DNA of 64,000 nucleotides from NCBI RefSeq assembly GCF_020463795.1, contig NZ_CP080025.1:2415501-2479500 (forward strand), in the 5' to 3' direction. The DNA comes from Echinicola marina (GTDB lineage: Bacteria > Bacteroidota > Bacteroidia > Cytophagales > Cyclobacteriaceae). The position numbers were made by a program, and so were the translations under genes. The notes under the pieces were generated by a model that was not told the DNA's origin, searched no databases, and was given only the letters and a program-made list of their open reading frames with translations. This document shows positions 44,816-54,009 of this stretch, piece by piece. Every line of letters begins with the position of its first letter. The stretch's first letter is position 1.

Positions 44816-45718
44816 CTATCCTTTGAGGATGTCGTTGTATTTTCTGGCATTGTTGGGGTCTACCTTTAGCAGAATTTCAATAGCTTGTTTTTGGATTTCC
44901 TCGGGGGCATTTTTTAGTAATTTACTGATTTCATCTGATTTGGCATCCATAAAAGATATGGCCAATATGCTGTTGGGAATTGTACGGTTTACTTCTTCCA
45001 GTTTCTGTAGGGCAGCAAGTATGTTTGTGTAAGCATCCTCGGGAGATTTGGTCAATTGATCCATCCCCATTCTGTGATAAAGGTAATAGGCCTCCCTGAT
45101 AGATCGCGTAACCTGAGAACTATAGAGTTCGTTCATCAGCCAGTACCTGTTCCTTCTGTTGCTAGGGCTTTGTTCCCAGCCGGGTCTTGAAGATTGCTGG
45201 GCATTGGATACAATATTATTGGCCACTTCAAAATAAGGTTCCCCTCCTTCAGGGGAAAATGTGTCATAATCTATTCCAATGACAATATTGGCATAATATG
45301 CGAGTAGGGAAGTAATTTCACTTAAATGAGAATACCTGTTGAATTCCATGGGCTGGGATTCGAGAAATTCAAAACTCCAATTTCTGTCCACAAAATTAAA
45401 GGTGAGGCTTTCATAGCTCGTGCCATAGATGGGGCGGACTGCTTGTATTTGTACGGTAGCTTCAAAGAAACCGACTTGAGGCATGTCATTAATGGTGATC
45501 AGCATATTGCCTTTGATACGCTCTTCTTGGGTGAATTGGTCATTGGTCCAGCTTCTACCATTTAGAAATTGCTCAAAGGAGTTTTTCATCTGATCAAAGA
45601 TGTCTTTGTTTTGGGTTCTGGCCCTGTCGCTATTGATAGCAACTGTGAAATTGAGTTCCTGTGCAGCTACCTGAAAAGTGGATAGAAAGCATATAAGTAA
45701 AAGTAGTTTGATCCTCAT
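44816..45718 (-). CDS. porD: DUF4835 protein, PorD-type type IX secretion component
   Basis: A 300-residue exported protein. The ATG at 45718 gives a signal peptide MRIKLLLLICFLSTFQVAAQ; the longer frame starts with TTG and would bury it. The body matches the DUF4835 family (QELNFTVAINSDR at the mature start, the ANIVIGIDYDTF segment, C-terminal KVDPNNARKYNDIL). Current annotations call this family PorD of the type IX secretion system; I recall that name but cannot verify its exact role. A T9SS cargo protein is encoded nearby at 48351. Confidence 0.8.
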   Translation of the reverse strand: MRIKLLLLICFLSTFQVAAQELNFTVAINSDRARTQNKDIFDQMKNSFEQFLNGRSWTNDQFTQEERIKGNMLITINDMPQVGFFEATVQIQAVRPIYGTSYESLTFNFVDRNWSFEFLESQPMEFNRYSHLSEITSLLAYYANIVIGIDYDTFSPEGGEPYFEVANNIVSNAQQSSRPGWEQSPSNRRNRYWLMNELYSSQVTRSIREAYYLYHRMGMDQLTKSPEDAYTNILAALQKLEEVNRTIPNSILAISFMDAKSDEISKLLKNAPEEIQKQAIEILLKVDPNNARKYNDILKG

Positions 45719-45758
45719 ATTCTTATGGTATTGCCTAAATATAAAAATAATGTTCAAA

Positions 45759-46970
45759 TCAGTTTTCCGTGTCCAATTGTTTTTTTAATGTATCAATGAT
45801 CAATTCTGCAATGGCCGATTTGGGTAACAAGTCGGAAACTTGTTTTTTGCCGGATTGGTGGAAAATGGTCACCTTATTGGTGTCATGTTTAAAACCTGCA
45901 CCGGCATCGTTCATGGAATTGAGTACGATAAAGTCAAAGTTTTTCTTTTTTAGTTTGGTTTGGGCATTTTCTTCCTCATGGTTGGTTTCTAGTGCAAAAC
46001 CAATATGGATTTGTCCATCTTTTTTTACCGCACCCAAACTTGCAGCGATGTCTACATTCTTCTTTAGGATAATGGACATGTTCTCCTCATTCTTCTTGAT
46101 CTTTTCTTTGGCGGGATCTGCAGGGGCGTAATCAGCTACTGCGGCAGCAAAAATACAAATATCCATTTGTGGATGTACCGCTTGAGCAGCTTTATACATG
46201 TCATGTGTGCTGGTAACCGGGCTGATTTTGATGTTAGGATGGCTAATAGTGATTTGGCTGGGCCCCAGGATTAATTCTATTTTTGCTCCGCGGTTGGCCA
46301 GGTTTTTTGCCAGGGCTATACCCATTTTGCCGCTAGAGTGATTTCCTATAAACCTTACTGGATCAATAGTTTCTTGGGTGGGGCCAGCAGTGATCATGAT
46401 TTTTTTGCCTTCAAAATCCTTTGATTTTTTGAGGAGTTGGATGGTTTTTTCCAGAATATGTTCAGGTTCCATCATTCTGCCCTGTCCGCTCAGGCCACTG
46501 GCCAGTTCTCCACTTTCTGCTTCCAATAGGATGTTGCCGTGTTTCTCCACAGTGTCAAGGTTCGCTCTGACAGATGGGTGTTGGTACATGTCCAGATCCA
46601 TTGCTGGTGCCAACATTACTGGGCATCTAGCTGAAAGATAAGTGGCGGTAAGTAAATTGTCAGAGTTGCCATGGGCAAGTTTTGAAAGTGTACTTGCACT
46701 AAGAGGGGCTATGATAAAAAGGTCTGCCCAAAGCCCCAGTTCTACATGGTTATTCCATTCACCGGTTTCATTTTTGTGGAATTGGTGATAGACCGGCCTT
46801 TTAGAAAGGGTGGATAATGTCAGCGGGGTAATAAAGTCAAGAGCAGAAGTGCTCATGATGATTTGCACTTCTGCCCCTTCTTTTACCAGTAATCTGGTTA
46901 AATGAGCTGCTTTATAGGCGGCAATGCTTCCTGTAACAGCAAGTAATACTCTTTTGCCTTGCAGCTGCAT
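45759..46970 (-). CDS. coaBC: Bifunctional phosphopantothenoylcysteine decarboxylase/synthetase
   Basis: A 403-residue fused enzyme for two steps of coenzyme A synthesis. The N-terminal flavoprotein CoaC part opens VLLAVTGSIAAYKAAHL and contains APAMDLDMYQHPS with the PxMNxxMW-like substrate loop altered to MDLDMY. The C-terminal CoaB part begins ITAGPTQETIDPVRFI with SSGKMG and the KIKK segment. It starts 5 bp behind rpoZ. Confidence 0.95.
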   Translation of the reverse strand: MQLQGKRVLLAVTGSIAAYKAAHLTRLLVKEGAEVQIIMSTSALDFITPLTLSTLSKRPVYHQFHKNETGEWNNHVELGLWADLFIIAPLSASTLSKLAHGNSDNLLTATYLSARCPVMLAPAMDLDMYQHPSVRANLDTVEKHGNILLEAESGELASGLSGQGRMMEPEHILEKTIQLLKKSKDFEGKKIMITAGPTQETIDPVRFIGNHSSGKMGIALAKNLANRGAKIELILGPSQITISHPNIKISPVTSTHDMYKAAQAVHPQMDICIFAAAVADYAPADPAKEKIKKNEENMSIILKKNVDIAASLGAVKKDGQIHIGFALETNHEEENAQTKLKKKNFDFIVLNSMNDAGAGFKHDTNKVTIFHQSGKKQVSDLLPKSAIAELIIDTLKKQLDTEN

Positions 46971-46975
46971 GATGA

Positions 46976-47293
46976 TTATTCTTCTTCTGAATCGAGGTTA
47001 GGATTACGGAAGTGGACTTTGTCTTCCATAAACTCTTCCATGGCCAAATTAGTTGGTTTAGGCATTCTTTCGTAGAATTTGGAGATTTCTATTTGTTCTT
47101 TGTTTTCAAATACCTCTTCCAAATTGTCTACAGTAGAAGCAAATTCAGATAGCTTGTTGTTTAATTCTTCTTTGGTAGCCAAAGAGATTTGCTTGGCTCT
47201 TTGAGCAACTATATGAAGGGACTCATAAAGGTTGCCAGACTTTTCGGCTACTTTGTCCAAGTCTCTAGTGATGATTGAAGGATTAACTGCCAT
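46976..47293 (-). CDS. rpoZ: RNA polymerase omega subunit, Bacteroidota type
   Basis: A 105-residue protein matching the phylum-specific omega subunit: ITRDLDKVAEKSGNLYESLHIVAQRAKQI carries the conserved helix with the R-A-x-Q-I pattern. A charged C-terminal tail ends DSEEE. It lies in a tight run between bamD and coaBC, the conserved order in this phylum. Confidence 0.88.
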   Translation of the reverse strand: MAVNPSIITRDLDKVAEKSGNLYESLHIVAQRAKQISLATKEELNNKLSEFASTVDNLEEVFENKEQIEISKFYERMPKPTNLAMEEFMEDKVHFRNPNLDSEEE

Positions 47294-47326
47294 ATCGATA
47301 TAAAGTTTATTTTCTGTTTTATTAAA

Positions 47327-48283
47327 TTATTTACTGCCTGCATTGGCTGGTTTTACGGGTTTTTCTAGTTCAGATTCTTCTTCTGTTTCTTCTTTGTCCG
47401 CGTTTTCTTTTCTTAGCGCTGCTTCCCGGGCTTTGATTTCCTCATATTGCTTTTTCAGCTTTTGATGGGAATTCAATTCGGATTTAGATTGCTCTACCAA
47501 GGAAATCACCTCTTTGTTGAAATCACTCTCAGGGTATTTTCTTTTAAAATCTTCTCCAAATTCGATGGCTTCTTGAAGTCTTTCTTCTTTCTTATTGAAA
47601 ACACTTCTTTCGGCATATGCGCTGCTTACTTCTACTAACTTATAGGCCAATTCTTCATTATGCTCGCTGTTAGGATACCTTTTGGCGAAATTCTGGAAGT
47701 TAACAATGCAGGCCAAATAAAACTGTCCCGGGAAAAGTCCTTCTGTAAGTCTGTAGTACATTTGGGACTCCTCATAAGCTTTTCTCTCAAACCTGGACTG
47801 CAGGTCTGTGATCATGCTCATTGCGCGTTCATAGGAATCTGACTCAGGGAATCTGCTTATAAATTGTTGGATGGCCGTTACTGCTTCTTTACTGCTCTTT
47901 TGGTCCAAATTATAATCGGGGGCATCCATGTATAAGGAGTAGGCATGCATAAACAATGCTTCCTCCGCCATAGGGCTTCGGCTATAGCTTTGGTAGAAGT
48001 TGTTAAAATAACTTGCAGCTTCTATATATCTTTTTAGTCTAAAATGAGCGTAGGCATAATTGAACTGGGCCAATTCTGACTTTTCACTTCCGCGAATTAC
48101 TGGTAACACCTTATCGTAAAGGATAATGGATTTACTGTACTCACCTTCTTGGTAGTAGTCGTTGGCCGCGGTGTAAACCTCATCCCAATTAGTGCTTTTC
48201 TCCAGCTTGTAAAACTTGCCGCAGGCACCTAGTGAGATGATGATTACAAATAGTAATGTATACTTAATAACTGTGTTCATCAT
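47327..48283 (-). CDS. bamD: Outer-membrane protein assembly lipoprotein BamD
   Basis: A 318-residue TPR lipoprotein of the BAM complex. The ATG at 48283 is preferred over a TTG two codons upstream. The signal ends SLGAC. Five TPR-like repeats follow (YYQEGEYSKSIILYDKV, RLKRYIEAASYFNNF, then VNFQNFAKRYPNSEHNEEL). The C-terminus is a charged coiled coil (KKQYEEIKAREAALRK) and a Glu-rich tail. It is the first gene of the bamD-rpoZ-coaBC-porD-recN cluster. Confidence 0.92.
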   Translation of the reverse strand: MMNTVIKYTLLFVIIISLGACGKFYKLEKSTNWDEVYTAANDYYQEGEYSKSIILYDKVLPVIRGSEKSELAQFNYAYAHFRLKRYIEAASYFNNFYQSYSRSPMAEEALFMHAYSLYMDAPDYNLDQKSSKEAVTAIQQFISRFPESDSYERAMSMITDLQSRFERKAYEESQMYYRLTEGLFPGQFYLACIVNFQNFAKRYPNSEHNEELAYKLVEVSSAYAERSVFNKKEERLQEAIEFGEDFKRKYPESDFNKEVISLVEQSKSELNSHQKLKKQYEEIKAREAALRKENADKEETEEESELEKPVKPANAGSK

Positions 48284-48350
48284 TTTCAATCTGCAAATAT
48301 AAGGGAATTTGATTCTGTATCAAAGTTAGTTAACGGGTATGTGGCAATGA

Positions 48351-49067
48351 TTATTTTTTAACGACGAGCTTCTTGGTGACTATATTTTTGCCATTTACAA
48401 TCAGAGTATATAAATACACTCCGGGGTTAAAGTCACTGACATTGATCAGAAGTGTTTTTTGTTGGGGGGAAAGGGTCAATTCTTCAATGGGGTTGCCAAT
48501 GAAGCTATTAATGGCCAGTTTGATCGTGGCATTTGGATCCTTTATCTGATAATCTATTTGGGCAATTCTATTGCTTGGGTTTGGATAAACTTCGCCAAAT
48601 GAAATGGCTTTATGATCTACAATTTCAGTGTCTTTTGGAGCGAAGACTTCATAGACCCCTTCGATGATGAAGACATCACGAAGGTTTTCGGTATTGGAGA
48701 AGTGAAGATCGAAGGTGCCTTTGGTTTCGGTAATTCCTGTACTGAATTCTATATATAGATCGGTGAATATTTCGCCAGGCTCCAAGCTGATTTTGATCTT
48801 TGCCAAGTCCTTTCTTGGGTCATAGCATTCTTCACCGATGCATAAGCTGATGTCTTGAGAGGAACCTATTTCTCCACGCATGAATTTCAAAACGTATTCT
48901 TTTGCTTTATCGGAATCATTTTGAAGTATGATGGATTGCCTCTGAGTGCTATTGATTTTTCCGGTGAATTGGGCTTTATCGCTTAGTACACGCACTTGTC
49001 TCGCTTCAACTGTGTACAGTTGAAAAAAGACAAAAAACATGGTGAGCAGCGATAAAAAATTTTTCAT
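48351..49067 (-). CDS. Secreted protein with a T9SS type A sorting domain
   Basis: A 238-residue protein with an N-terminal signal peptide (MKNFLSLLTMFFVFFQLYTVEA) and a C-terminal type IX secretion signal: EVYPNPSNRIAQIDY, then ISDFNPGVYLYTL-like spacing and the terminal KKLVVKK. The middle 130 residues look like one beta-sandwich with two Cys (CIGEECYD) that could bridge. I do not recognise the passenger. It should be exported to the surface and have the C-terminal domain removed. Nothing I can name lies in the 170-bp stretch upstream. Confidence 0.85.
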   Translation of the reverse strand: MKNFLSLLTMFFVFFQLYTVEARQVRVLSDKAQFTGKINSTQRQSIILQNDSDKAKEYVLKFMRGEIGSSQDISLCIGEECYDPRKDLAKIKISLEPGEIFTDLYIEFSTGITETKGTFDLHFSNTENLRDVFIIEGVYEVFAPKDTEIVDHKAISFGEVYPNPSNRIAQIDYQIKDPNATIKLAINSFIGNPIEELTLSPQQKTLLINVSDFNPGVYLYTLIVNGKNIVTKKLVVKK

Positions 49068-49237
49068 GTAAATGTTATTCCAATAAGATATTCTTTTAAT
49101 TCATTGTAATCCTTAATCTTATACGTATAAAAATACCTATAAGATTTGTTCTTTTAAAAGATTTACGGTTAAAAAATGTTAACCTTCGCAAAATTTATTT
49201 GAACGGTATGCGTTCAGGATGTTTTTAGATTAGGTGC

Positions 49238-50893
49238 TTAAGGTTTTTTTAGGTTTTTGTTTTGGCTATTCAGCCATTCATTGATGATTTCTTGAATTTC
49301 ATCCTCATTTGGGTAGGGGATTCTTATGTTGGGTTCATTGAAAAGATTTGATGGGTTTTCTTCTTTCTCAATTGGTTTTCTCCATTCATAAATCATCTCC
49401 ATATCAGGTTTTTCATCAATCCGCCATGAAAAGCCTTTCAGTTTGGTGTCGTCTTCTGTAATGAGGTGTGGAGGGATAAAAGAGGCGTCAGGATTTATAG
49501 TGTGGTTGATCTTGCTTACATTTCCTTTCTCAAAATGCATGATGATTTTTCCACATAATAAGGTGTTGATACCTTGGACTGTAGTGTCGTTTTCTAAGGC
49601 GAAATACAGGGATTCGCCATTGCCTTCTACATCTAGCCTGGATATATCGCCTTCAGTGAAGTGTCCCGTCATTTGTCGGCCTTTGATTTGGTTAAAATTG
49701 GCAATGGTGTCTGCAGTGATCACAAAGGCATTTTCTTTAAGGAAGACCTTGTCTATATCTTCATTGGCGATGACAAAGTGGATGCTGTCAGCTGATATTT
49801 GGCTTTTGTTGTTCCAAAGTAAGGGGTCTCCGAAAAGATATATCGTTGAGTCTGAATAGACATAAGTCGTTGAGTCGGCTCTGCCGGAAAGGTTGCCTTT
49901 GATCATTCTTGTATTGGGGAAAGCAAGCATGTGCCTGTTTTCTGCTAATTCACTGTCTTGACTGATCAAGGTGTCAGCAGCCATATAGAGCGTGTCCTCC
50001 TTAAAATATTTTTGGACGAGTGCATTACCGAATACTTCTGAGTATTTTCTGGCTTCCCAATATTGCCCCTTATCCCCAAAGATCTCCAGATTTCGTTCTT
50101 TATTGAAGATGCTGACGTTTTCCCTAGCTTCGTAATATTTTTTTATATCGTCGTAAAAGAGCGTGTCACCTGCTACCCTGCTGGTTTCATTTTCTACATC
50201 GCCGTGGTAGAACCTGAACAATTTATTTTGGGTATCATAGAAGCTTCCCTTTTTGGCATTTAATTCGTCCCCTTCTGGGGACCGGATATTGGTGAGTCCC
50301 TCTGTTTCTGCTGTTTTGTTTAAGGTATAATAATAGAGTGTATTGGATTTCAGGGTATATTCAGGGTTGACCAGGATTACATTGTCGCGGAAAGTGATTT
50401 TCTCAATCTGCGTCTCATAACGGCCCTTTTGGCTGGTAAGTACATTAGTGGAGTCCACCACCTTTCCAAAATTATAATAATCAGCTATACCATATCTTCT
50501 ATCATAATCAAGGAAGTCAGTATAAAGTGTAGTACTCGCTTTTTTGAATACCACATTTTCTCTGAGTTTTGCTAGCTGGGTATTCCCATCATAATCCGCA
50601 TAGCGACTGCTACTGGAAACCGTGTCCACGGGATTGTTCATTCTTACATTGCCAAAAAGTTTGGCCTTGTTTTCCTTTTCATAGAAATAGGCCGAATCAC
50701 AATAAATCATGGTATTGTCCTGTTGCATTACCACGTTATTGATCAGCTTTTGGATATTGCCCACGGATCTAAGTTTGTCGGACTTGATGATCTTTAAGGT
50801 CTTGGAAGTACCTTGGTTTTGAGCTTTGCTAAATTGAAAGCTGAAAATTAAAAATATCAGTGAAAGGAAGTATGTTGGATTCTTTTTTAGCAT
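49238..50893 (-). CDS. OstA-like (LptA/LptD N-domain) periplasmic protein
   Basis: A 551-residue exported protein with a signal peptide (FLSLIFLIFSFQFSKAQ). The body is a long series of beta-jellyroll strands of the OstA/LptA type: MIYCDSAYFYEKENKAKLFG, RYADYDGNTQLAKLREN, GKGQYWEAR-like turns and DTLFYDDIKKYY. No C-terminal LptD barrel follows, so it is a stand-alone bridge or a phylum-specific LptA-like protein in lipopolysaccharide transport. It is divergent from tilS, with at most 49 bp between starts. Confidence 0.85.
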   Translation of the reverse strand: MLKKNPTYFLSLIFLIFSFQFSKAQNQGTSKTLKIIKSDKLRSVGNIQKLINNVVMQQDNTMIYCDSAYFYEKENKAKLFGNVRMNNPVDTVSSSSRYADYDGNTQLAKLRENVVFKKASTTLYTDFLDYDRRYGIADYYNFGKVVDSTNVLTSQKGRYETQIEKITFRDNVILVNPEYTLKSNTLYYYTLNKTAETEGLTNIRSPEGDELNAKKGSFYDTQNKLFRFYHGDVENETSRVAGDTLFYDDIKKYYEARENVSIFNKERNLEIFGDKGQYWEARKYSEVFGNALVQKYFKEDTLYMAADTLISQDSELAENRHMLAFPNTRMIKGNLSGRADSTTYVYSDSTIYLFGDPLLWNNKSQISADSIHFVIANEDIDKVFLKENAFVITADTIANFNQIKGRQMTGHFTEGDISRLDVEGNGESLYFALENDTTVQGINTLLCGKIIMHFEKGNVSKINHTINPDASFIPPHLITEDDTKLKGFSWRIDEKPDMEMIYEWRKPIEKEENPSNLFNEPNIRIPYPNEDEIQEIINEWLNSQNKNLKKP

Positions 50894-50942
50894 TCTGGTT
50901 TATATGAACGACAAAATTAATCAAAAATGGTATTTTTGGTTT

Positions 50943-52265
50943 ATGCTTGATCAGTTTATCCAACATATACGGGGAAAAAATCTTTTAGATACCAGTAAGC
51001 GTTATCTTTTAGCAATAAGTGGTGGGATTGATAGTGTTTGTTTGGCCATCTTGTTAAAAAACGCTCAAATTAATTTCACCATGTTGCACTGCAATTTTGG
51101 ACTACGGGGAGAAGAAAGTGAGGGAGATGAATTGTTTGTGCGGGAACTGGCCAAAAGCTTGAAAGTGCCGATTTACGTTAAATGTTTTGAAACAAAAAAA
51201 TATGCAGTTTCCAAAGGGATTTCTACTCAAATGGCAGCAAGGGAGCTACGTTATCGTTGGTTTGATGAAATTCTGGAGGACGAGGGGTTTTCAGGGATAG
51301 TGGTGGCGCACCATGCTGATGATCAACTTGAAACTATTCTTTTGAATTTGCAGCGGGGGACGGGTATAGAAGGAGTGTATGGCATGTCGGAGAGGCGCGA
51401 TCATATCATTAGACCCTTGTTGCCATTCAGAAGGGCGGAGTTGGAGCGGTATGCAGCCAAGGAACAGATAGCTTGGCGGGAAGACAGCTCTAATAAGGAA
51501 AGTGATTATAAGCGCAATTTTTTAAGAAATGAAGTTTTGCCTTTGATGAAGTCCCAGGATCTATTGGTGGAAGATAAGCTTCATCAAAGTTTTGATCGAT
51601 TAAAGGATACAGGCAGGGCCTTCTTTTACCTTTACGAAACCTGGTTGGAAAAGCATGTAAATGAGGAAGATCAAGTTTTTTTTATGGAGAAGTCGGTATT
51701 GGAAAATGTTCCTGGTAAGAGGTCTTTGCTCTATTACTGGTTAAGGAATTACGGTTTTAATTCGGATCAAGTGAGCGGTATGCTGGAGGTCATGGAGACT
51801 GGAGAGGTGGGGCGGAGATTTGAGGGGGAATCCCATATGGTGAATATTGACAGAGATTATATTTACCTGGGGGATTTGGAGGTGGATATGAATATATTAA
51901 ATGTAGAGGAGGGCGATTTACATATTGATTTAGGGAAAAGGCGTTATGATATATTGGTGTTAGAAGGAGAGGTTTCTTTGGACAAGAATCCTAAAAATGC
52001 CATGCTGGATAGAAGGACTTTGGATTTTCCATTAGTGGTGAGAAACTGGGAGGAGGGAGATAGGTTTAGGCCTTTGGGTATGAAAAAGTTTAAAAAAATC
52101 AGTGATTTTTTGATAGATTTGAAAGTGCCTGTAATTGCTAAGCGTTCGGTGAAAGTGCTCTGTGATGCAAATGGGGAGGTCGTTTGGGTAATGGGGCACA
52201 GAGTTGATGATCGGTTTAAGGTCTCGCCTTCCACCAAAGAGGTGATGTATTTGAAATTTAAATAG
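50943..52265 (+). CDS. tilS: tRNA(Ile)-lysidine synthetase
   Basis: A 440-residue enzyme that adds lysine to C34 of the AUA-reading tRNA(Ile). I prefer the ATG at 50943, which puts the PP-loop SGGIDS at about residues 26-31 as in homologues; an in-frame ATG at 50904 lies only 10 bp from the divergent OstA-like start. HCNFGLRGEESEGDE, VAHHADDQLETILLNLQRGTG and REDSSNKESDYKRNFLRNEVLP match the family. The C-terminal TilS_C domain is present. The next gene starts 6 bp downstream. Confidence 0.94.
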   Translation: MLDQFIQHIRGKNLLDTSKRYLLAISGGIDSVCLAILLKNAQINFTMLHCNFGLRGEESEGDELFVRELAKSLKVPIYVKCFETKKYAVSKGISTQMAARELRYRWFDEILEDEGFSGIVVAHHADDQLETILLNLQRGTGIEGVYGMSERRDHIIRPLLPFRRAELERYAAKEQIAWREDSSNKESDYKRNFLRNEVLPLMKSQDLLVEDKLHQSFDRLKDTGRAFFYLYETWLEKHVNEEDQVFFMEKSVLENVPGKRSLLYYWLRNYGFNSDQVSGMLEVMETGEVGRRFEGESHMVNIDRDYIYLGDLEVDMNILNVEEGDLHIDLGKRRYDILVLEGEVSLDKNPKNAMLDRRTLDFPLVVRNWEEGDRFRPLGMKKFKKISDFLIDLKVPVIAKRSVKVLCDANGEVVWVMGHRVDDRFKVSPSTKEVMYLKFK

Positions 52266-52271
52266 CGGCTT

Positions 52272-52787
52272 ATGCTTAATCCTTTTAAGAGAACCTATTC
52301 AGAGGGAGAATTAGAGATTTTTGAGTTTTTGGCCAATACCGTGTTTTTCAATAAACTGAAATATGCGGAGATGTACCGTTTTTTGTCGGCCATACATAAC
52401 AGGAAATATGTAAAGGATGAGGTGATATTTTTCAGAAATGACCCCAGTCAAGCCTTGTATATCGTAAAAAGTGGACAAGTTAGCCTCAATGTGGATATTA
52501 AGGATGATCTAGAAAACGTATTAAGAATAAGGCGAGGCATGGCTTTTGGAGAAAATGCCCTGTTGACTGATGCGAAACGGGTTTATACAGCCATAGTGGA
52601 TTCCGAAGAGGCAGAAATGATGGTTATCCCCCATTATGCGGTCAAAGAGGTGTTTGATAGCAGCCCTAAAATCAAAGCTAAAATGCTGGCTTCTTTGGCC
52701 GAATATTATAATGCCAATAATCACAGATTATTTGCAGCCTATAAAAGTTCCTTTGGATTTTTTAAGCTTGGAGAAATGTTTGAGTAA
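52272..52787 (+). CDS. Cyclic-nucleotide-binding domain protein without DNA-binding domain
   Basis: A 171-residue protein consisting of one CNB (cAMP/CRP-type) domain. The roll is seen in VIFFRNDPSQALYIVKSGQVSLNVD and the phosphate-binding cassette position in RRGMAFGENALL. The Arg expected two residues after the Gly-Glu motif of true cAMP binders is missing (AFGENALLTDAKR). No helix-turn-helix follows, only about 50 residues of helix. The ligand and partner are unknown. It is co-transcribed with tilS. Confidence 0.8.
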   Translation: MLNPFKRTYSEGELEIFEFLANTVFFNKLKYAEMYRFLSAIHNRKYVKDEVIFFRNDPSQALYIVKSGQVSLNVDIKDDLENVLRIRRGMAFGENALLTDAKRVYTAIVDSEEAEMMVIPHYAVKEVFDSSPKIKAKMLASLAEYYNANNHRLFAAYKSSFGFFKLGEMFE

Positions 52788-52934
52788 TTTATTTGGTAAG
52801 GCTCAAAGGCCTTGTGCTTACAGTTGAATAATGGCTTCAACTAATCAGTGGAATACTTTATTAAATTGGCTTTCTTTAATATCTTAGCGGAGCTTTTCAA
52901 AAGTTCAATCAAAAAATAAAATAATTCATAAATC

Positions 52935-53873
52935 ATGACTAAAGTAACCGTAGTTGGAGCCGGTAATGTGGGTGCTACTTGCGCTGATGTATTGGCATAC
53001 AGAGAAATCGCTGAGGAGATTGTATTGGTAGATATTAAAGAGGGCGTAGCTGAAGGTAAAGCTTTGGATATTTGGCAGAAAGCCCCTATCAATGCTTATG
53101 ACAGCAGAACCGTAGGAAGTACCAATGATTACAGCAAAACTGCAAATTCTGATGTAGTGGTAATTACTTCAGGCCTTCCTCGTAAGCCAGGTATGACCCG
53201 TGACGATTTGATCGAGACCAATGCAGGTATCGTGAAATCTGTTACAGAAAATGTGATCAAGCATTCTCCGGATGCTATCGTGATCATCGTATCTAACCCA
53301 CTTGATGTGATGACTTTCCAAGCTCACATCACGTCTAAACTTCCTCGTACCAAAGTAATGGGGATGGCCGGTATCTTGGATACGGCTCGTTACCGTGCGT
53401 TTATCGCTGAGGAGTTAAATATTTCTCCAAAAGAAATCCAAGCCATCCTAATGGGAGGCCATGGTGATACTATGGTACCACTTCCTAGATATACTACAGT
53501 AGCTGGTATCCCAGTAACTGAGTTGATCGATAAGGATAAGCTGGATGCAATTATCGAAAGAACCAAATTTGGTGGTGGTGAATTGGTGAAACTAATGGGG
53601 ACTTCTGCTTGGTATGCACCAGGTTCTGCAGCTGCTCAGATGGTTGAAGCGATCGTCAAAAATCAAAAGAGAGTATTCCCAGTTTGTATCAAATTGGAAG
53701 GTGAATATGGAATCGATGATTGCTATTTGGGCGTACCAGTTATCCTCGGTAAAAATGGTATTGAGAAAGTTATCGAACTAGACCTCAATGAGGAAGAAAA
53801 AGCATTGTTGGAAACGTCCAGAACTCACGTAAAAGAAGTGATGTCTGTGTTGGAAAACCTTGCTGCTAAATAA
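52935..53873 (+). CDS. mdh: Malate dehydrogenase
   Basis: A 312-residue NAD-dependent enzyme of the TCA cycle, LDH-like type. The NAD loop VVGAGNVGAT lies at residues 5-14, the acidic residue after VLVD gives NAD preference, and the substrate loop LPRKPGMTRDDL has the Arg that marks malate over lactate. Catalytic His is in GGHGDTMVPL. The upstream 147 bp hold no clear promoter match. A terminator follows 23 bp behind the stop. Confidence 0.96.
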   Translation: MTKVTVVGAGNVGATCADVLAYREIAEEIVLVDIKEGVAEGKALDIWQKAPINAYDSRTVGSTNDYSKTANSDVVVITSGLPRKPGMTRDDLIETNAGIVKSVTENVIKHSPDAIVIIVSNPLDVMTFQAHITSKLPRTKVMGMAGILDTARYRAFIAEELNISPKEIQAILMGGHGDTMVPLPRYTTVAGIPVTELIDKDKLDAIIERTKFGGGELVKLMGTSAWYAPGSAAAQMVEAIVKNQKRVFPVCIKLEGEYGIDDCYLGVPVILGKNGIEKVIELDLNEEEKALLETSRTHVKEVMSVLENLAAK

Positions 53874-53896
53874 GCACTGATAGGTGAATTAGTTTG

Positions 53897-53931
53897 AAAT
53901 CCCGGCCATTTGGTCGGGATTTTGTTTTTTT
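53897..53931 (+). terminator. Terminator of mdh
   Basis: An 11-bp stem (53897-53907 with 53912-53922, one G-T) with a 4-nt loop is followed by TTG and seven Ts. Confidence 0.85.
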
Positions 53932-54009
53932 GATGGGGGTATAGTTTGATTGTATTACTGTAAGTTTTTAATTTACTGAATTAAGTAAACCTTAATTGGC
54001 TACGAGAGT

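Noticed and set aside
51288-51298. TTTTCAGGGAT, half of the palindrome, in tilS
   Set aside because: The other arm is absent, it is inside a coding region, and no -7-like box sits at the required distance.
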